From: Pseudomonadota bacterium
GTDB taxonomy: Bacteria > Pseudomonadota > Alphaproteobacteria > Sphingomonadales > Sphingomonadaceae
Length of the DNA: 40,572 nucleotides
Direction of reading: 5' to 3'
Assembly: GCA_023436615.1 (NCBI GenBank)
Contig: JAEZIO010000015.1
Span: forward strand, 1-40,572
Shown: positions 1 through 8,240 of the stretch, one piece after another
Layout of the letters: every line of letters begins with the position of its first letter
Position numbering within the stretch: the stretch's first letter is position 1
Program-made: the position numbers and the translations under genes
Notes under the pieces: model-generated
Told to the model about the DNA's origin: nothing
What the model saw: the letters and a program-made list of their open reading frames with translations, nothing else
The model's database searches: none

Positions 1-33
1 CCCTTGCATCGTTCCAGGTCGGAGTCGCCGGGC

Positions 34-1125
34 TCAGGCCTCGCCTTCGTCGAGGTCGTCCTCGGTCGGGTTCGCCTCGTCGAGGATGCGATCGGCGACC
101 AGGCCGGAGTTCTGGCGGATCGTGGCCTCGATCTTCGCGGCCAGGTCGGGGTTGTTCTTGAGGAAGGTCTTGGCGTTCTCGCGCCCCTGGCCGAGGCGCT
201 GGCTGTCGAAGGAGACCCAGGCGCCGGACTTCTCGACCATGCCAGCCTTGACGCCGAGATCGACCAGTTCGCCGACCTTCGAGATGCCCTCGCCGAACAT
301 GATGTCGAACTCGACCTGCTTGAAGGGCGGCGCGACCTTGTTCTTCACCACCTTCACGCGAGTCGAATTGCCGACGATATCGTCGCGGTCCTTGATCTGG
401 CCGGTCCGGCGGATGTCGAGACGCACCGACGCATAGAATTTCAGCGCGTTGCCGCCCGTCGTCGTCTCGGGATTGCCGTACATCACGCCGATCTTCATCC
501 GCACCTGGTTGATGAAGATGACGAGGCAGCGCGACCGGCTGATGGAGCCGGTGAGCTTGCGCAGCGCCTGGCTCATGAGACGCGCCTGCAGGCCCACGTG
601 GCTGTCGCCCATCTCCCCTTCGATTTCGGCGCGCGGGACCAGCGCGGCCACCGAGTCGACGACGAGCACGTCGACCGCGTTCGAGCGCACGAGCGTATCG
701 ACGATCTCGAGGGCCTGTTCGCCCGTGTCCGGCTGCGACACGATCAGCTCGTCGATGTTGACGCCGAGCTTGCGCGCATAGACCGGGTCGAGCGCGTGCT
801 CGGCATCCACGAAAGCGGCGGTCCCGCCGCTCTTTTGCGCTTCCGCGATCGCATGGAGCGCGAGGGTCGTTTTGCCCGAGCTTTCCGGGCCGTAGATCTC
901 GACGACCCGGCCGCGAGGGAGCCCGCCGACGCCAAGCGCGATATCGAGGCCGAGGCTGCCGGTGGAGATCGTCTCGATCTCGATCTTCTCGCGGCTGCCC
1001 AGCTTCATCGCGGAGCCCTTGCCGAATGCACGGTCGATCTGCGCCAGTGCCGCCTCGAGCGCCTTCTGCCGGTCCATGCTTGGAGCTTCCAATCCGTTTG
1101 CGATGACTTTGAGCTGCGCTGCCAT
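34..1125 (-). CDS. recA: RecA recombinase
   Basis: RecA forms filaments on single-stranded DNA, catalyses strand exchange and activates LexA self-cleavage in the SOS response. The 363-residue product has the usual length. Walker A is GPESSGKT at residues 79-86, followed by the family motifs FVDAEHALDP, VVDSVAALVP and the L2-region run FINQVRMKIG. The C-terminus is acidic (DDLDEGEA), as in other RecA proteins. The open frame continues upstream, but the ATG at 1125 is preceded by a good ribosome site (AAGGGG) and gives the canonical N-terminus MAAQLKVI, so it was chosen. It lies downstream of cckA and a response regulator on the same strand and has its own SOS-type promoter at about 1191-1214. 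Identification is essentially certain. Confidence 0.99.
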   Translation of the reverse strand: MAAQLKVIANGLEAPSMDRQKALEAALAQIDRAFGKGSAMKLGSREKIEIETISTGSLGLDIALGVGGLPRGRVVEIYGPESSGKTTLALHAIAEAQKSGGTAAFVDAEHALDPVYARKLGVNIDELIVSQPDTGEQALEIVDTLVRSNAVDVLVVDSVAALVPRAEIEGEMGDSHVGLQARLMSQALRKLTGSISRSRCLVIFINQVRMKIGVMYGNPETTTGGNALKFYASVRLDIRRTGQIKDRDDIVGNSTRVKVVKNKVAPPFKQVEFDIMFGEGISKVGELVDLGVKAGMVEKSGAWVSFDSQRLGQGRENAKTFLKNNPDLAAKIEATIRQNSGLVADRILDEANPTEDDLDEGEA

Positions 1126-1190
1126 GCTGTTCACCCCTTCGTCAATGGCGGCCGAGCCCCGCCCTGTGGAGGAGCGTCTGTACCGCGTTT

Positions 1191-1214
1191 GTTCTATAAG
1201 AACAAGAGGGGAAC
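1191..1214 (-). promoter_or_regulatory. recA promoter with LexA (SOS) box
   Basis: On the minus strand bases 1200-1214 read GTTC-CCCTCTT-GTTC, an exact match to the alphaproteobacterial LexA box GTTC-N7-GTTC. Just downstream, TATAGA (1193-1198) fits a -10 element, so LexA bound here would block RNA polymerase. The distal GTTC also belongs to an inverted repeat, GTTC-TATAA-GAAC (1191-1203). The box lies about 75 bp before the recA start. No good -35 hexamer is visible; the -10 assignment is an inference. Confidence 0.88.
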
Positions 1215-1223
1215 AAAAGCCGC

Positions 1224-1589
1224 TTAGGAGGCGAGCGCAGCCTCGATCGCGGGAGTCACGCGATCCACCGTGTACGGCTTCTCGATCAGCGGGACGTCGG
1301 CGAACTCGGGTGGCGGCGGCTCGACATGGCCGCCCGTGGCGATCACGAACGGAATATCCTTCTCGCGAAGCTTGCGGGCGACGGGCCACGCATTCTCGCC
1401 GTTGAGATTGACGTCGAGGATCGCGACGTCGAACCCGCCTTTCTCAGCCTCGTCGATGGCTTCGCCGACGCTGTCGCAGCTTGCGTGGACCGTGTGCCCG
1501 AGTGTCTCGAGGAAATCTTCGAGCATCATCGCGATCAGCGGCTCGTCTTCGACTACTAGGATGGAACGCCCGGACATCATCGTGCGCAT
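1224..1589 (-). CDS. Single-domain response regulator (FAT-GUY-like)
   Basis: This 121-residue protein is a bare CheY-like receiver with no output domain. The acidic pocket is E14/D15, the phospho-acceptor is D59 (AILDVNL), the switch threonine is T85 and the conserved lysine is K104 (IEKPY). The stretch PFVIATGG resembles the FAT-GUY motif of alphaproteobacterial single-domain regulators, a family that includes general-stress-response members in Sphingomonas; here one position is Ile instead of Phe. It lies 27 bp downstream of cckA and just upstream of the recA promoter, so it may be cotranscribed with cckA. The start could be at the first Met or at Met4/Met5. The partner kinase and target are unknown; a link to CckA is suggested only by position. 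Confidence 0.85.
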   Translation of the reverse strand: MRTMMSGRSILVVEDEPLIAMMLEDFLETLGHTVHASCDSVGEAIDEAEKGGFDVAILDVNLNGENAWPVARKLREKDIPFVIATGGHVEPPPPEFADVPLIEKPYTVDRVTPAIEAALAS

Positions 1590-1616
1590 ATCGCGACGGT
1601 TCCGCCCGTCAAAGAC

Positions 1617-4004
1617 TTATTTGACTTCGATCGCTCGCCGGGCGGCCTCGGCAAGCTCCTGAACCGAGAAGGGTTTTGGCAGGAAGGCCACCTTGTCGAG
1701 GTCGATCGACTTCCTGAGCTGCTCCTCGGCATAGCCCGACATGAAGAGGATCGGCAGCTCGGGCCGGCTCTTGCGCGCTTCGCGAACCATCGTCGGCCCG
1801 TCCATCGCCGGCATAACGACGTCGCTGATCAGCAGCGCGATCTCGTCGCCCCTGTTAATGACGTCGAGCGCCTCTTCGCCGTTGTTCGCGGTGATGACGC
1901 TGTAGCCGTGGCGGGTCAGTGCGCGCTCCGCGACGGCCCTCACCATCGGCTCGTCCTCGACCAGAAGCACGGTGCCGGTCCCCCACAGCTCATGCTCTTT
2001 GGGCTTGGCGTCGCGCCGAGCCTTGCCAGTCTCCGCCTCGACCCGGTGCACGGGCACGTAGATGACGAAGCGCGTGCCCTCGCCGACCTTGGAGTCCGCG
2101 AAGATGAAGCCGCCCGATTGCTTGACGATCCCGTAAACGGTCGAGAGCCCGAGCCCGGTACCCTTGCCCACCTCCTTGGTCGTGAAGAACGGCTCGAAGA
2201 TCTTGCCGAGCACGCTCGCGGGGATTCCGCTTCCGGTGTCGGTGACGGAAAGCGCACTGTAATCGGCGACGGGGAGAATATCCGAACCTAGCTCCGCAAC
2301 CTGGTCGGCGCGCACGGCATAGGTCTGGATCGTAAGCGTGCCGCCGCCCTTCCCCGCCATGGCGTCGCGGGCATTGACCGCAAGGTTGATGATCACCTGC
2401 TCGAGCTGGCCGGGGTCGGCACGGATCGGGCCCAGGTTGCGGCCATGCTTGACGACCAACCTGACGGTTTCGCCAAGCAGCCGTTTCAGGAGATGCGACA
2501 CTTCCGCGACCACGTCCGTCAGCTGAAGGATCTGCGGCCGGAGCGTCTGCTGGCGTGAAAAAGCGAGCAATTGTCGAGTAAGGCCCGCGGCACGGTTCGA
2601 GTTCGACTTGATCTGCTGCAGATCGTCATAATCGCTGTCGCCGGGCGTGTGCCGCATCAGCATCAGGTCGCAATGGCCGATGATCGCGGTGAGGATGTTG
2701 TTGAAGTCATGCGCCACGCCGCCGGCAAGCTGGCCGACCGCCTGCATCTTCGTCGCTTGCGCCACCTGCCGCTTGAGCTTGGCTTCCTCGCTATTGTCCT
2801 TGAGCAGCAGCAGCACCGCCGCGTCGCCGAGCCCGCGAAGGCCGGCCACAGTCAGCGCGACCGGCTCCTTGGGATTGCGCGCGAGCCGGACCGCGATGTC
2901 GCCGGACATCGCGGGGCCTCGGGCGTGGCGCCGAACCGCATCCGCGACCGCCGCCTTGTCCTCCTTGACGACAAGGTCGCCGGGATAGACCGGACGCGCG
3001 GCCCTGATGCCGGCAGCCGTTCGGAACGCATCGTTCATCGTGAGAAAGCGGCCGTCTCGATCGACCAGTGCGAGCCCGATCGGCAGGATGTCGAGCATGG
3101 CCTGCAAATGCTGCGAACTGGACAGCGGCAGGGTGTCGGGGCTGTCGAACAAATAGAAATTGGCGTAGTTTTCCGCGCCAGGCGTCTCCAACGGGATGTG
3201 CACGGCGCGGAGCGCGCGGCCGATCTCTCCCTCCGCGACGAGCCTGAACTGGCCGTCGTCCTCGGGCTGGACGACTTGCGCCAACCTCGGCGGCTCGCTG
3301 ATGTCGTGACTGCCAAGTGCACGGCTTCCAAAGAGGGAGTTCCAGGCGAGGAGCTTCCCATCCGCGTCGACGAAGGCGGCGAGCACGCCTGCAGCGGAGA
3401 GCGCCTCGCCAGCCGCTCCGCGAAGGCGTTGGGCCGAGGACGCGATCGGATCGCTCGGCGCTGGCTTCAGGAAGCGCCACAGCAGCAGATCGCTTCTGCC
3501 GCCGACGCGCTCGACCTCGAGCGCATAGCATCCCGCCTCGGTCTCGATGCCCGCTGCGCAGCCGCCGCCGTCGCGCCAAGCCATTGTGCGGGCGGTCCCC
3601 AAAGCCTGTCCGGAATCCGGATCGAGCGCGAGGGTGTCGGGCCGACGGGCGTGGAAACGATCTCTATAAGCCGTGTTCGCCGTCAGCAGATTGCCCTCGG
3701 CATCCGTCAGCGCGGCGGCATCGCCGGTGAGCGCAAGCATCGAGCCGACAAGCGAGAAGTCGGGCGCGCCGACCAGCTGCTCGACCTGCGGCACTTGCGC
3801 AGCCGGCCGCCGGCGGACCACGGCCAGCGCAGCCAGCCCGATCGCGGCGATCGCGAGGAAAGCCAATGCTGCCCCGCTGGCGCCGGCGATCCACAGCAGC
3901 CCCGCCCCGGTCAGCGCTGCCGCCGAGGCGATCGCCGGCATGAGCCAGCGCGATGCGCCGTGCACCGGCCGCGAGTCCAGGAGCGGGAGCTCCTGCTGCA
4001 GCAT
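1617..4004 (-). CDS. cckA: Hybrid histidine kinase, CckA type
   Basis: The 795-residue protein has two membrane helices near residues 20-63, PAS-like sensory regions at about 80-400, a HisKA dimerisation helix with phospho-His432 (GGVAHDFNN), an ATP-binding domain (N box NLAVNARDA near 540-548, DTGSGI 589-594, GTGLGLS 615-621) and a C-terminal receiver with phospho-Asp728 (ISDVVMP) and Lys777. This architecture and the wording of the HisKA region match CckA, which in Caulobacter sends phosphate through ChpT to the cell-cycle regulator CtrA. The start lies 15 bp beyond the stop of the M13 peptidase gene upstream, so read-through from that gene is possible. Family placement is firm; the cckA assignment rests on domain order and the H-box sequence. 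Confidence 0.92.
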   Translation of the reverse strand: MLQQELPLLDSRPVHGASRWLMPAIASAAALTGAGLLWIAGASGAALAFLAIAAIGLAALAVVRRRPAAQVPQVEQLVGAPDFSLVGSMLALTGDAAALTDAEGNLLTANTAYRDRFHARRPDTLALDPDSGQALGTARTMAWRDGGGCAAGIETEAGCYALEVERVGGRSDLLLWRFLKPAPSDPIASSAQRLRGAAGEALSAAGVLAAFVDADGKLLAWNSLFGSRALGSHDISEPPRLAQVVQPEDDGQFRLVAEGEIGRALRAVHIPLETPGAENYANFYLFDSPDTLPLSSSQHLQAMLDILPIGLALVDRDGRFLTMNDAFRTAAGIRAARPVYPGDLVVKEDKAAVADAVRRHARGPAMSGDIAVRLARNPKEPVALTVAGLRGLGDAAVLLLLKDNSEEAKLKRQVAQATKMQAVGQLAGGVAHDFNNILTAIIGHCDLMLMRHTPGDSDYDDLQQIKSNSNRAAGLTRQLLAFSRQQTLRPQILQLTDVVAEVSHLLKRLLGETVRLVVKHGRNLGPIRADPGQLEQVIINLAVNARDAMAGKGGGTLTIQTYAVRADQVAELGSDILPVADYSALSVTDTGSGIPASVLGKIFEPFFTTKEVGKGTGLGLSTVYGIVKQSGGFIFADSKVGEGTRFVIYVPVHRVEAETGKARRDAKPKEHELWGTGTVLLVEDEPMVRAVAERALTRHGYSVITANNGEEALDVINRGDEIALLISDVVMPAMDGPTMVREARKSRPELPILFMSGYAEEQLRKSIDLDKVAFLPKPFSVQELAEAARRAIEVK

Positions 4005-4019
4005 CAGGCGATCAAAGCC

Positions 4020-6086
4020 TTACCAGATGCGAACGCGATCGGCGGGCGCGAGGTAAAGCTTCTGTCCGGACTGCACATCGAACGCCGAATACCACGGATC
4101 GAGGTTGCGAACGACGTTGGTCCGTACCGGGCACGGCGAGTGCGGATCCGTCAGCAGCTGCTGCCGGAGCGCGGGCTCGCGGCTCTTGCAGCGCCACACC
4201 TGCGCCCAGCCCATGTAGAAACGCTGGTCGGCGGTGGTGCCGTCGATGACCGGCGGCGGCGCGCCATTCAGGGACGCAATATAGGCGTCGTGCGCGACCG
4301 TGAGGCCGGCGAGATCGGCCACGTTCTCGCCCATCGTCAGCTTGCCGTTCACGTGAAGACCGGGGATCGGCTCGTAGGCGTTCACCTGCTTCTCGAACTT
4401 GTCGAGGCGCGCGGTGAACTCCTTGGAATCGCCCGGGGTCCACCAGTCGATCAGCTTGCCGGTCGAATCGTATTTGGCGCCCTGGTCGTCGAAATGGTGG
4501 CTGATCTCGTGGCCGATAACCGCGCCGATGCCGCCGTAGTTGATCGCATCGTCGGCGTTGGGATCGAAGAACGGCGGCTGCAGGATCGCCGCCGGGAACA
4601 CGATCTCCACCAGGCCCGAATTGGCATAAGCGTTGATCGTCATCGGGGTCATGCCCCACTCCCAGCGCCGGATCGGCCCGCCGAGCTTGCCCAGTTCATA
4701 AGCGTTGTTGAACTGGTTGGCGCGCATCGCATTGCCCAGCGGGTCGTTCGGATCGATGACGAGCCCGCTCATGTCGCGCCATTGGCTCGGATAGCCGATC
4801 TTCGGGGTGAAGGCGGCGAGCTTCTGCCGGGCCTTCGCCTTGGTCTCCGCGCTCATCCACTCGAGACCCTCGATGCGGCGGCCCATCGCGGCGATGACGT
4901 TCTTGACGAGCTCGTCGGCCGCCGCCTTCGTCTCCGGCGGGAAGTAGCGCGCGACATAGAGCTGGCTGACGTCGTCTCCGAGCGCTCCGACCGTGAAGTT
5001 CACGGCCCGCTTCCAGCGCGGCTCCTGCTCAGGGACGCCGGAAAGGACGGTTCCGTAGAAGTTGAAGCGCTCGTCATCGAACGCTTTCGGCAGGTAGGCC
5101 GCGTAGCTGTCGATCGAGCGGACCAGAAGCTGGTCCTTCAGGACCGATAGCGGCGCCTTGGCCATCGCGGCCGCCTCGCCGGTGAAGGCGCTCGGCTGCG
5201 CCACCAGCACCGACGTCGCGCTGGGCGCAACCGCCTTGACGAAGCCGGCGAAATCGAAGCCCGGCGCCTTCTTCTGCAGCTCGGCGACCGTGAACTTGTT
5301 GTAGGTCTTGACGGCGTCCCTGCTCTCGGTGCGCGTCCAGTGCGCCTTCGCGACCTTCATCTCGTAATCGAAGATCGCCTTTGCGCGCGCCGCCGCGTTC
5401 GGCTCGCCGGCAAGCGTCAGCACGTTGGTGAGGTGCGTGAGATATTTCGCGCGCGCGTCCGCCAGCTTGGCGTCCTGCGACAGATAATAATCGCGGTCGG
5501 GCATCCCGAGGCCGCCCTGAAGCATCGTCAGGATGTAGTTTTCGGGCGCCTTGTCATCCTGCCCCACGAACATGCGGAACGGGCCGGGGATGCCGATCTC
5601 GTCGGCCTTTGCGTAGATCTCGTCGAGCGCGGACTTGCTCTTGATCGCGCGCACCTCGTTGAGCCACGGCGCCAGCGGCGCCAGGCCCTTCGCCTCGATC
5701 GCGGCCTGGTTCATGAAGCTGCTGTAGGCGGCGCCGATCTTGCTGCCCGGCTGCTTGGCCTGCTCCTCGATGATCGTGCGCGTACGCTCCTTCGACAAAT
5801 CGTCGAGGACGTTGAACATGCCGTAGCGGGCCTTGTCGGCCGGGATCTGCGTGGTCCGTTCCCAGTTGCCGCTGGCGTAGCCGAAGAAGTCGTTACCCGG
5901 GGCGACGCTGGTATCCATTCCAGCCGTATCGAAACCGAAGGTGCCGTAGGCGGGCTTCGGCGCGGGTGGGGCGACAGGCACGGCGACTTCGGCAGCCGCG
6001 ACGGGCGGCGGTGGAAGGTCTGCCGGACGGGTGGCGCAGCCGCCGAGAATTGTCCCGGCTGCAAGGACGACGAGCAGGTTACGCAT
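4020..6086 (-). CDS. M13-family zinc metallopeptidase, lipoprotein
   Basis: This 688-residue protein is a neprilysin/PepO-type endopeptidase. The N-terminus MRNLLVVLAAGTILGGC is a lipoprotein signal with the lipidated cysteine at 17, so it should be membrane-anchored in the periplasm. The zinc site HEISH gives H526, E527 and H530, and GENVAD supplies the third ligand E587. INAYANS (residues 484-490) matches the substrate-binding NAY motif of the family. The open frame extends far upstream, but the ATG at 6086 has a GGGGAG ribosome site and yields the lipoprotein signal. A strong sigma70-like promoter sits 28-57 bp upstream. Substrates are unknown; length and motifs are intact. Confidence 0.95.
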   Translation of the reverse strand: MRNLLVVLAAGTILGGCATRPADLPPPPVAAAEVAVPVAPPAPKPAYGTFGFDTAGMDTSVAPGNDFFGYASGNWERTTQIPADKARYGMFNVLDDLSKERTRTIIEEQAKQPGSKIGAAYSSFMNQAAIEAKGLAPLAPWLNEVRAIKSKSALDEIYAKADEIGIPGPFRMFVGQDDKAPENYILTMLQGGLGMPDRDYYLSQDAKLADARAKYLTHLTNVLTLAGEPNAAARAKAIFDYEMKVAKAHWTRTESRDAVKTYNKFTVAELQKKAPGFDFAGFVKAVAPSATSVLVAQPSAFTGEAAAMAKAPLSVLKDQLLVRSIDSYAAYLPKAFDDERFNFYGTVLSGVPEQEPRWKRAVNFTVGALGDDVSQLYVARYFPPETKAAADELVKNVIAAMGRRIEGLEWMSAETKAKARQKLAAFTPKIGYPSQWRDMSGLVIDPNDPLGNAMRANQFNNAYELGKLGGPIRRWEWGMTPMTINAYANSGLVEIVFPAAILQPPFFDPNADDAINYGGIGAVIGHEISHHFDDQGAKYDSTGKLIDWWTPGDSKEFTARLDKFEKQVNAYEPIPGLHVNGKLTMGENVADLAGLTVAHDAYIASLNGAPPPVIDGTTADQRFYMGWAQVWRCKSREPALRQQLLTDPHSPCPVRTNVVRNLDPWYSAFDVQSGQKLYLAPADRVRIW

Positions 6087-6113
6087 CGACTGGACTCCCC
6101 AAAGTACCGCGCA

Positions 6114-6143
6114 CCTATAGTGTTGCGGAACGAACAGCGTCAA
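6114..6143 (-). promoter_or_regulatory. Sigma70-type promoter for the M13 peptidase
   Basis: On the minus strand TTGACG (6138-6143) and TATAGG (6114-6119) are separated by 18 bp. The predicted transcript would start about 20 nt before the ATG at 6086. The pckA promoter in this window has the same layout. Confidence 0.7.
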
Positions 6144-6185
6144 AGCCGCTTGCAGAAGCCACCCGCCCGCACACAGAAAGGCGAA

Positions 6186-7211
6186 ATGAGCTCCCCCACC
6201 GTTCGCGATGTCGCGCTCGACCCCGAGTGGCTTCCCCACACGTATGATGTCGGCGGCACCGACCTCACATCCGTGTTCGTGCCGAGACCCGCGCGGGCGG
6301 AGTTGATGTTCCTGTCCGACGAGCATTTCGCTGGCAATTTCCGCAAAGCCACCTTCCCCGCCGCGGCCGTTGCAGCCGAGGCTGCAAACGCCGACCGCGC
6401 ACCCGTCCACTTCATTTTCCACACGTCCTTCTGCTGCTCGACGCTGCTGGCGAACGCTCTCGCGATCCCCGGCAAGACGACCGCGCTCAAGGAACCCGAC
6501 GTCCTCATCAACCTCGCGAACCGCATCATCAGCAGCGACGACAACGCGAACCGCCAGCGCCTGGAGCTCGTCCTGCGTCTCCTGGAAAGACCGTTGGCGC
6601 CGGGCGAGACGGTCATCGTAAAGCCCACCAATTTCGCCAATCGGCTCGCGGACCTGATGCTTGCGAGCCGGCCTGAGGCGCGGGCGGTCCTCCTCTATTC
6701 CGACGTCGGGACGTTCCTGCGCTCGCTCCTCAAGCGCGGGATGTGGGGGCGTATTCTCGGCCGCAAGCTCTTCCGCCAGTTGAGCGGCTGGAACGCAATG
6801 GACTTCGGCTTCGGCCCCAACGAGCTGTTCGAGCTCACCGACGTGCAGGTCGCCGCGCTGGCATGGCTGGTACAGATCCGCCATTTCGACGGGCTGGCGA
6901 GGGCGTTTGCATCCCGGCTGCTTGTCCTCGACTCGGCGGCCTTGCTTGCCGATCCTGTCGCTGCTCTCGCCAACGCGCAGTCCCTGCTCGGTCTTGGGTT
7001 GAGCGAATCCGAGATCGCTTCAATCGCCGCCGGTCCGGTGTTCACGCGGCACAGCAAGTTTTCGGATCGCGGCTACAATCCGGAGGAGCGCGACAAGGAG
7101 CATGCCGCGGTATCCGGGGCGAACGCCGAAGAGCTGGCGATGGTGGTGCAATGGATCGAGGCGGTCGCGGCTCAGATCGGGGCGCCGCTGCGGCCCGGGT
7201 CAGGCCGGTAG
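6186..7211 (+). CDS. Sulfotransferase-like P-loop protein
   Basis: The 341-residue product has a nucleotide-binding-like loop at residues 79-90 (HTSFCCSTLLAN) followed by LKEPDVL, an arrangement that recalls the 5'-phosphosulfate-binding loop and KEP motif of sulfotransferases. A later stretch, AVLLYSDVGTFLRSLLKR, could be the 3'-phosphate-binding region. No signal peptide is visible, so it should be cytosolic. The start ATG has AAAGG seven bases ahead of it. The gene is divergent from the M13 peptidase, and its 3' end overlaps the end of the DUF2062 gene by 12 bp. The real substrate and donor cannot be told; it could be a degenerate or repurposed member of the P-loop family. Confidence 0.7.
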   Translation: MSSPTVRDVALDPEWLPHTYDVGGTDLTSVFVPRPARAELMFLSDEHFAGNFRKATFPAAAVAAEAANADRAPVHFIFHTSFCCSTLLANALAIPGKTTALKEPDVLINLANRIISSDDNANRQRLELVLRLLERPLAPGETVIVKPTNFANRLADLMLASRPEARAVLLYSDVGTFLRSLLKRGMWGRILGRKLFRQLSGWNAMDFGFGPNELFELTDVQVAALAWLVQIRHFDGLARAFASRLLVLDSAALLADPVAALANAQSLLGLGLSESEIASIAAGPVFTRHSKFSDRGYNPEERDKEHAAVSGANAEELAMVVQWIEAVAAQIGAPLRPGSGR

Positions 7212-7745
7212 CCGCGTCTTGCGTTTGCGCCGAAGCTTGCTCGCCAGCCACATCCGCCACGCAAGCGCGGTAAGGCCATAGCCGATCGCGGCCGCGGCGA
7301 TCGCGATCGTGACGATCCCCAGCGCAATGGCGCCGGAGGCTTCGTGGATCCAGAACAGGATTCGCCCGAGCTCGCTCGTGAAATGCTGCGCGGCCGCCGG
7401 ATTGGCGAGTGCCGCATCCGCATGAAGCTCCCACTCCCCGGTACGATAGGCGAGGTAATAGAGCGGCGGGATCGTCAGCGGGTTCACGACCAAGGTTACG
7501 GCCGCAGCGATCGCGACATTGGCGCGAGTGGGGATCGCGAGGAGCGCTGCCAGTACGATGTGCATGAACGGAATCAGGATTCCCACGCCCAGCCCGACCG
7601 CGACCGCGCGCGGAACCGAGCGCCGGTGCATCCGCCACAGCTCCGGCTTGCCAAGCTGCTGTGCGAAAGGCCGCAGCATGCGGTTTTGGTGAAGAGTTTC
7701 GCGCCGCGGCATGTGGCGGCGAACCCAGGCGACAGCTCCAGTCAT
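7200..7745 (-). CDS. DUF2062 membrane protein
   Basis: A 181-residue protein with the DUF2062 pattern: a basic N-terminus (RRHMPRRETLHQNRML), a segment rich in Pro, Arg and small residues, hydrophobic helices around residues 48-75 and 80-100 (NPLTIPPLYY is typical), a further helix near 135-165 and a basic C-terminal tail (KLRRKRKTRLPA). It is probably an inner-membrane protein. The ATG lies 5 bp after the smpB stop, so it is likely cotranscribed with dapA and smpB. The role of the family is not established. Confidence 0.85.
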   Translation of the reverse strand: MTGAVAWVRRHMPRRETLHQNRMLRPFAQQLGKPELWRMHRRSVPRAVAVGLGVGILIPFMHIVLAALLAIPTRANVAIAAAVTLVVNPLTIPPLYYLAYRTGEWELHADAALANPAAAQHFTSELGRILFWIHEASGAIALGIVTIAIAAAAIGYGLTALAWRMWLASKLRRKRKTRLPA

Positions 7746-7750
7746 TTCCT

Positions 7751-8233
7751 TCAGGCGCTGCGGCGAAGCAGGCGCTGCTGCTCGCGCTTCCAGTCGCGTT
7801 CCTTCACCGTCTCGCGCTTGTCGTGCACCTTCTTGCCCCGTGCCAGCGCAAGCTCGACTTTCGCCCGACCCCGGCCGTTGAAGTAGATGGAAAGCGGGAC
7901 AAGCGTCAGTCCCTGCCGCGTGATCGCTCCGTTCAGCCTCCCGATCTCGCGCTTGCTCAGCAGCAGCTTTCGCTGCCGCCGCGGCTCGTGATTCAGGCGA
8001 TTCCCGTGGCTGTATTCGGGGATGTGGCTGTTGATGAGCCAGATCTCGTCGCCGTCCACGGTGGCGTAGCTTTCGGCGATCGAGCCTTCGCCGTGACGCA
8101 GCGCCTTCACTTCGGTCCCGGCGAGCGCGATCCCCGCCTCGAACTTGTCCTCGATGAAATAGTCGAAGCGCGCGCGACGGTTCTCGGCGACGATCTTCTG
8201 CTTGTCGAAGGGTGGGGGCAGCGGCTTGGCCAT
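7751..8233 (-). CDS. smpB: SsrA-binding protein SmpB
   Basis: SmpB binds tmRNA and brings it to stalled ribosomes for trans-translation. The product is 160 residues, the usual length. Recognisable stretches are the N-terminal NRRARFDYFIEDKFEAGI, GTEVKALR, INSHIPEYSHGN and the basic C-terminal tail beginning near GKKVHDKRETVKERDW. The frame is open upstream, but MAKPLPPPFDK at 8233 fits the family start. It sits 7 bp downstream of dapA and 5 bp upstream of the DUF2062 gene on the same strand, which suggests one transcript. Confidence 0.97.
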   Translation of the reverse strand: MAKPLPPPFDKQKIVAENRRARFDYFIEDKFEAGIALAGTEVKALRHGEGSIAESYATVDGDEIWLINSHIPEYSHGNRLNHEPRRQRKLLLSKREIGRLNGAITRQGLTLVPLSIYFNGRGRAKVELALARGKKVHDKRETVKERDWKREQQRLLRRSA

Positions 8234-8240
8234 CTGATAA

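Noticed and set aside
1..33. Possible terminator for recA at the window edge
   Set aside because: No convincing stem-loop or U-run is visible in the few bases available.
2571..5150. A very long plus-strand open frame opposite cckA and the M13 peptidase gene
   Set aside because: It is antisense to two genes with clear domains, has an Arg-rich shadow-type composition and no recognisable motif; it arises from the high G+C codon bias.
6127..6153. GGAAC followed after about 17 bp by CTTG, like an EcfG general-stress promoter for the sulfotransferase-like gene
   Set aside because: The -10 half should read CGTT; CTTG does not match, and a good sigma70 promoter for the opposite gene covers the same bases.
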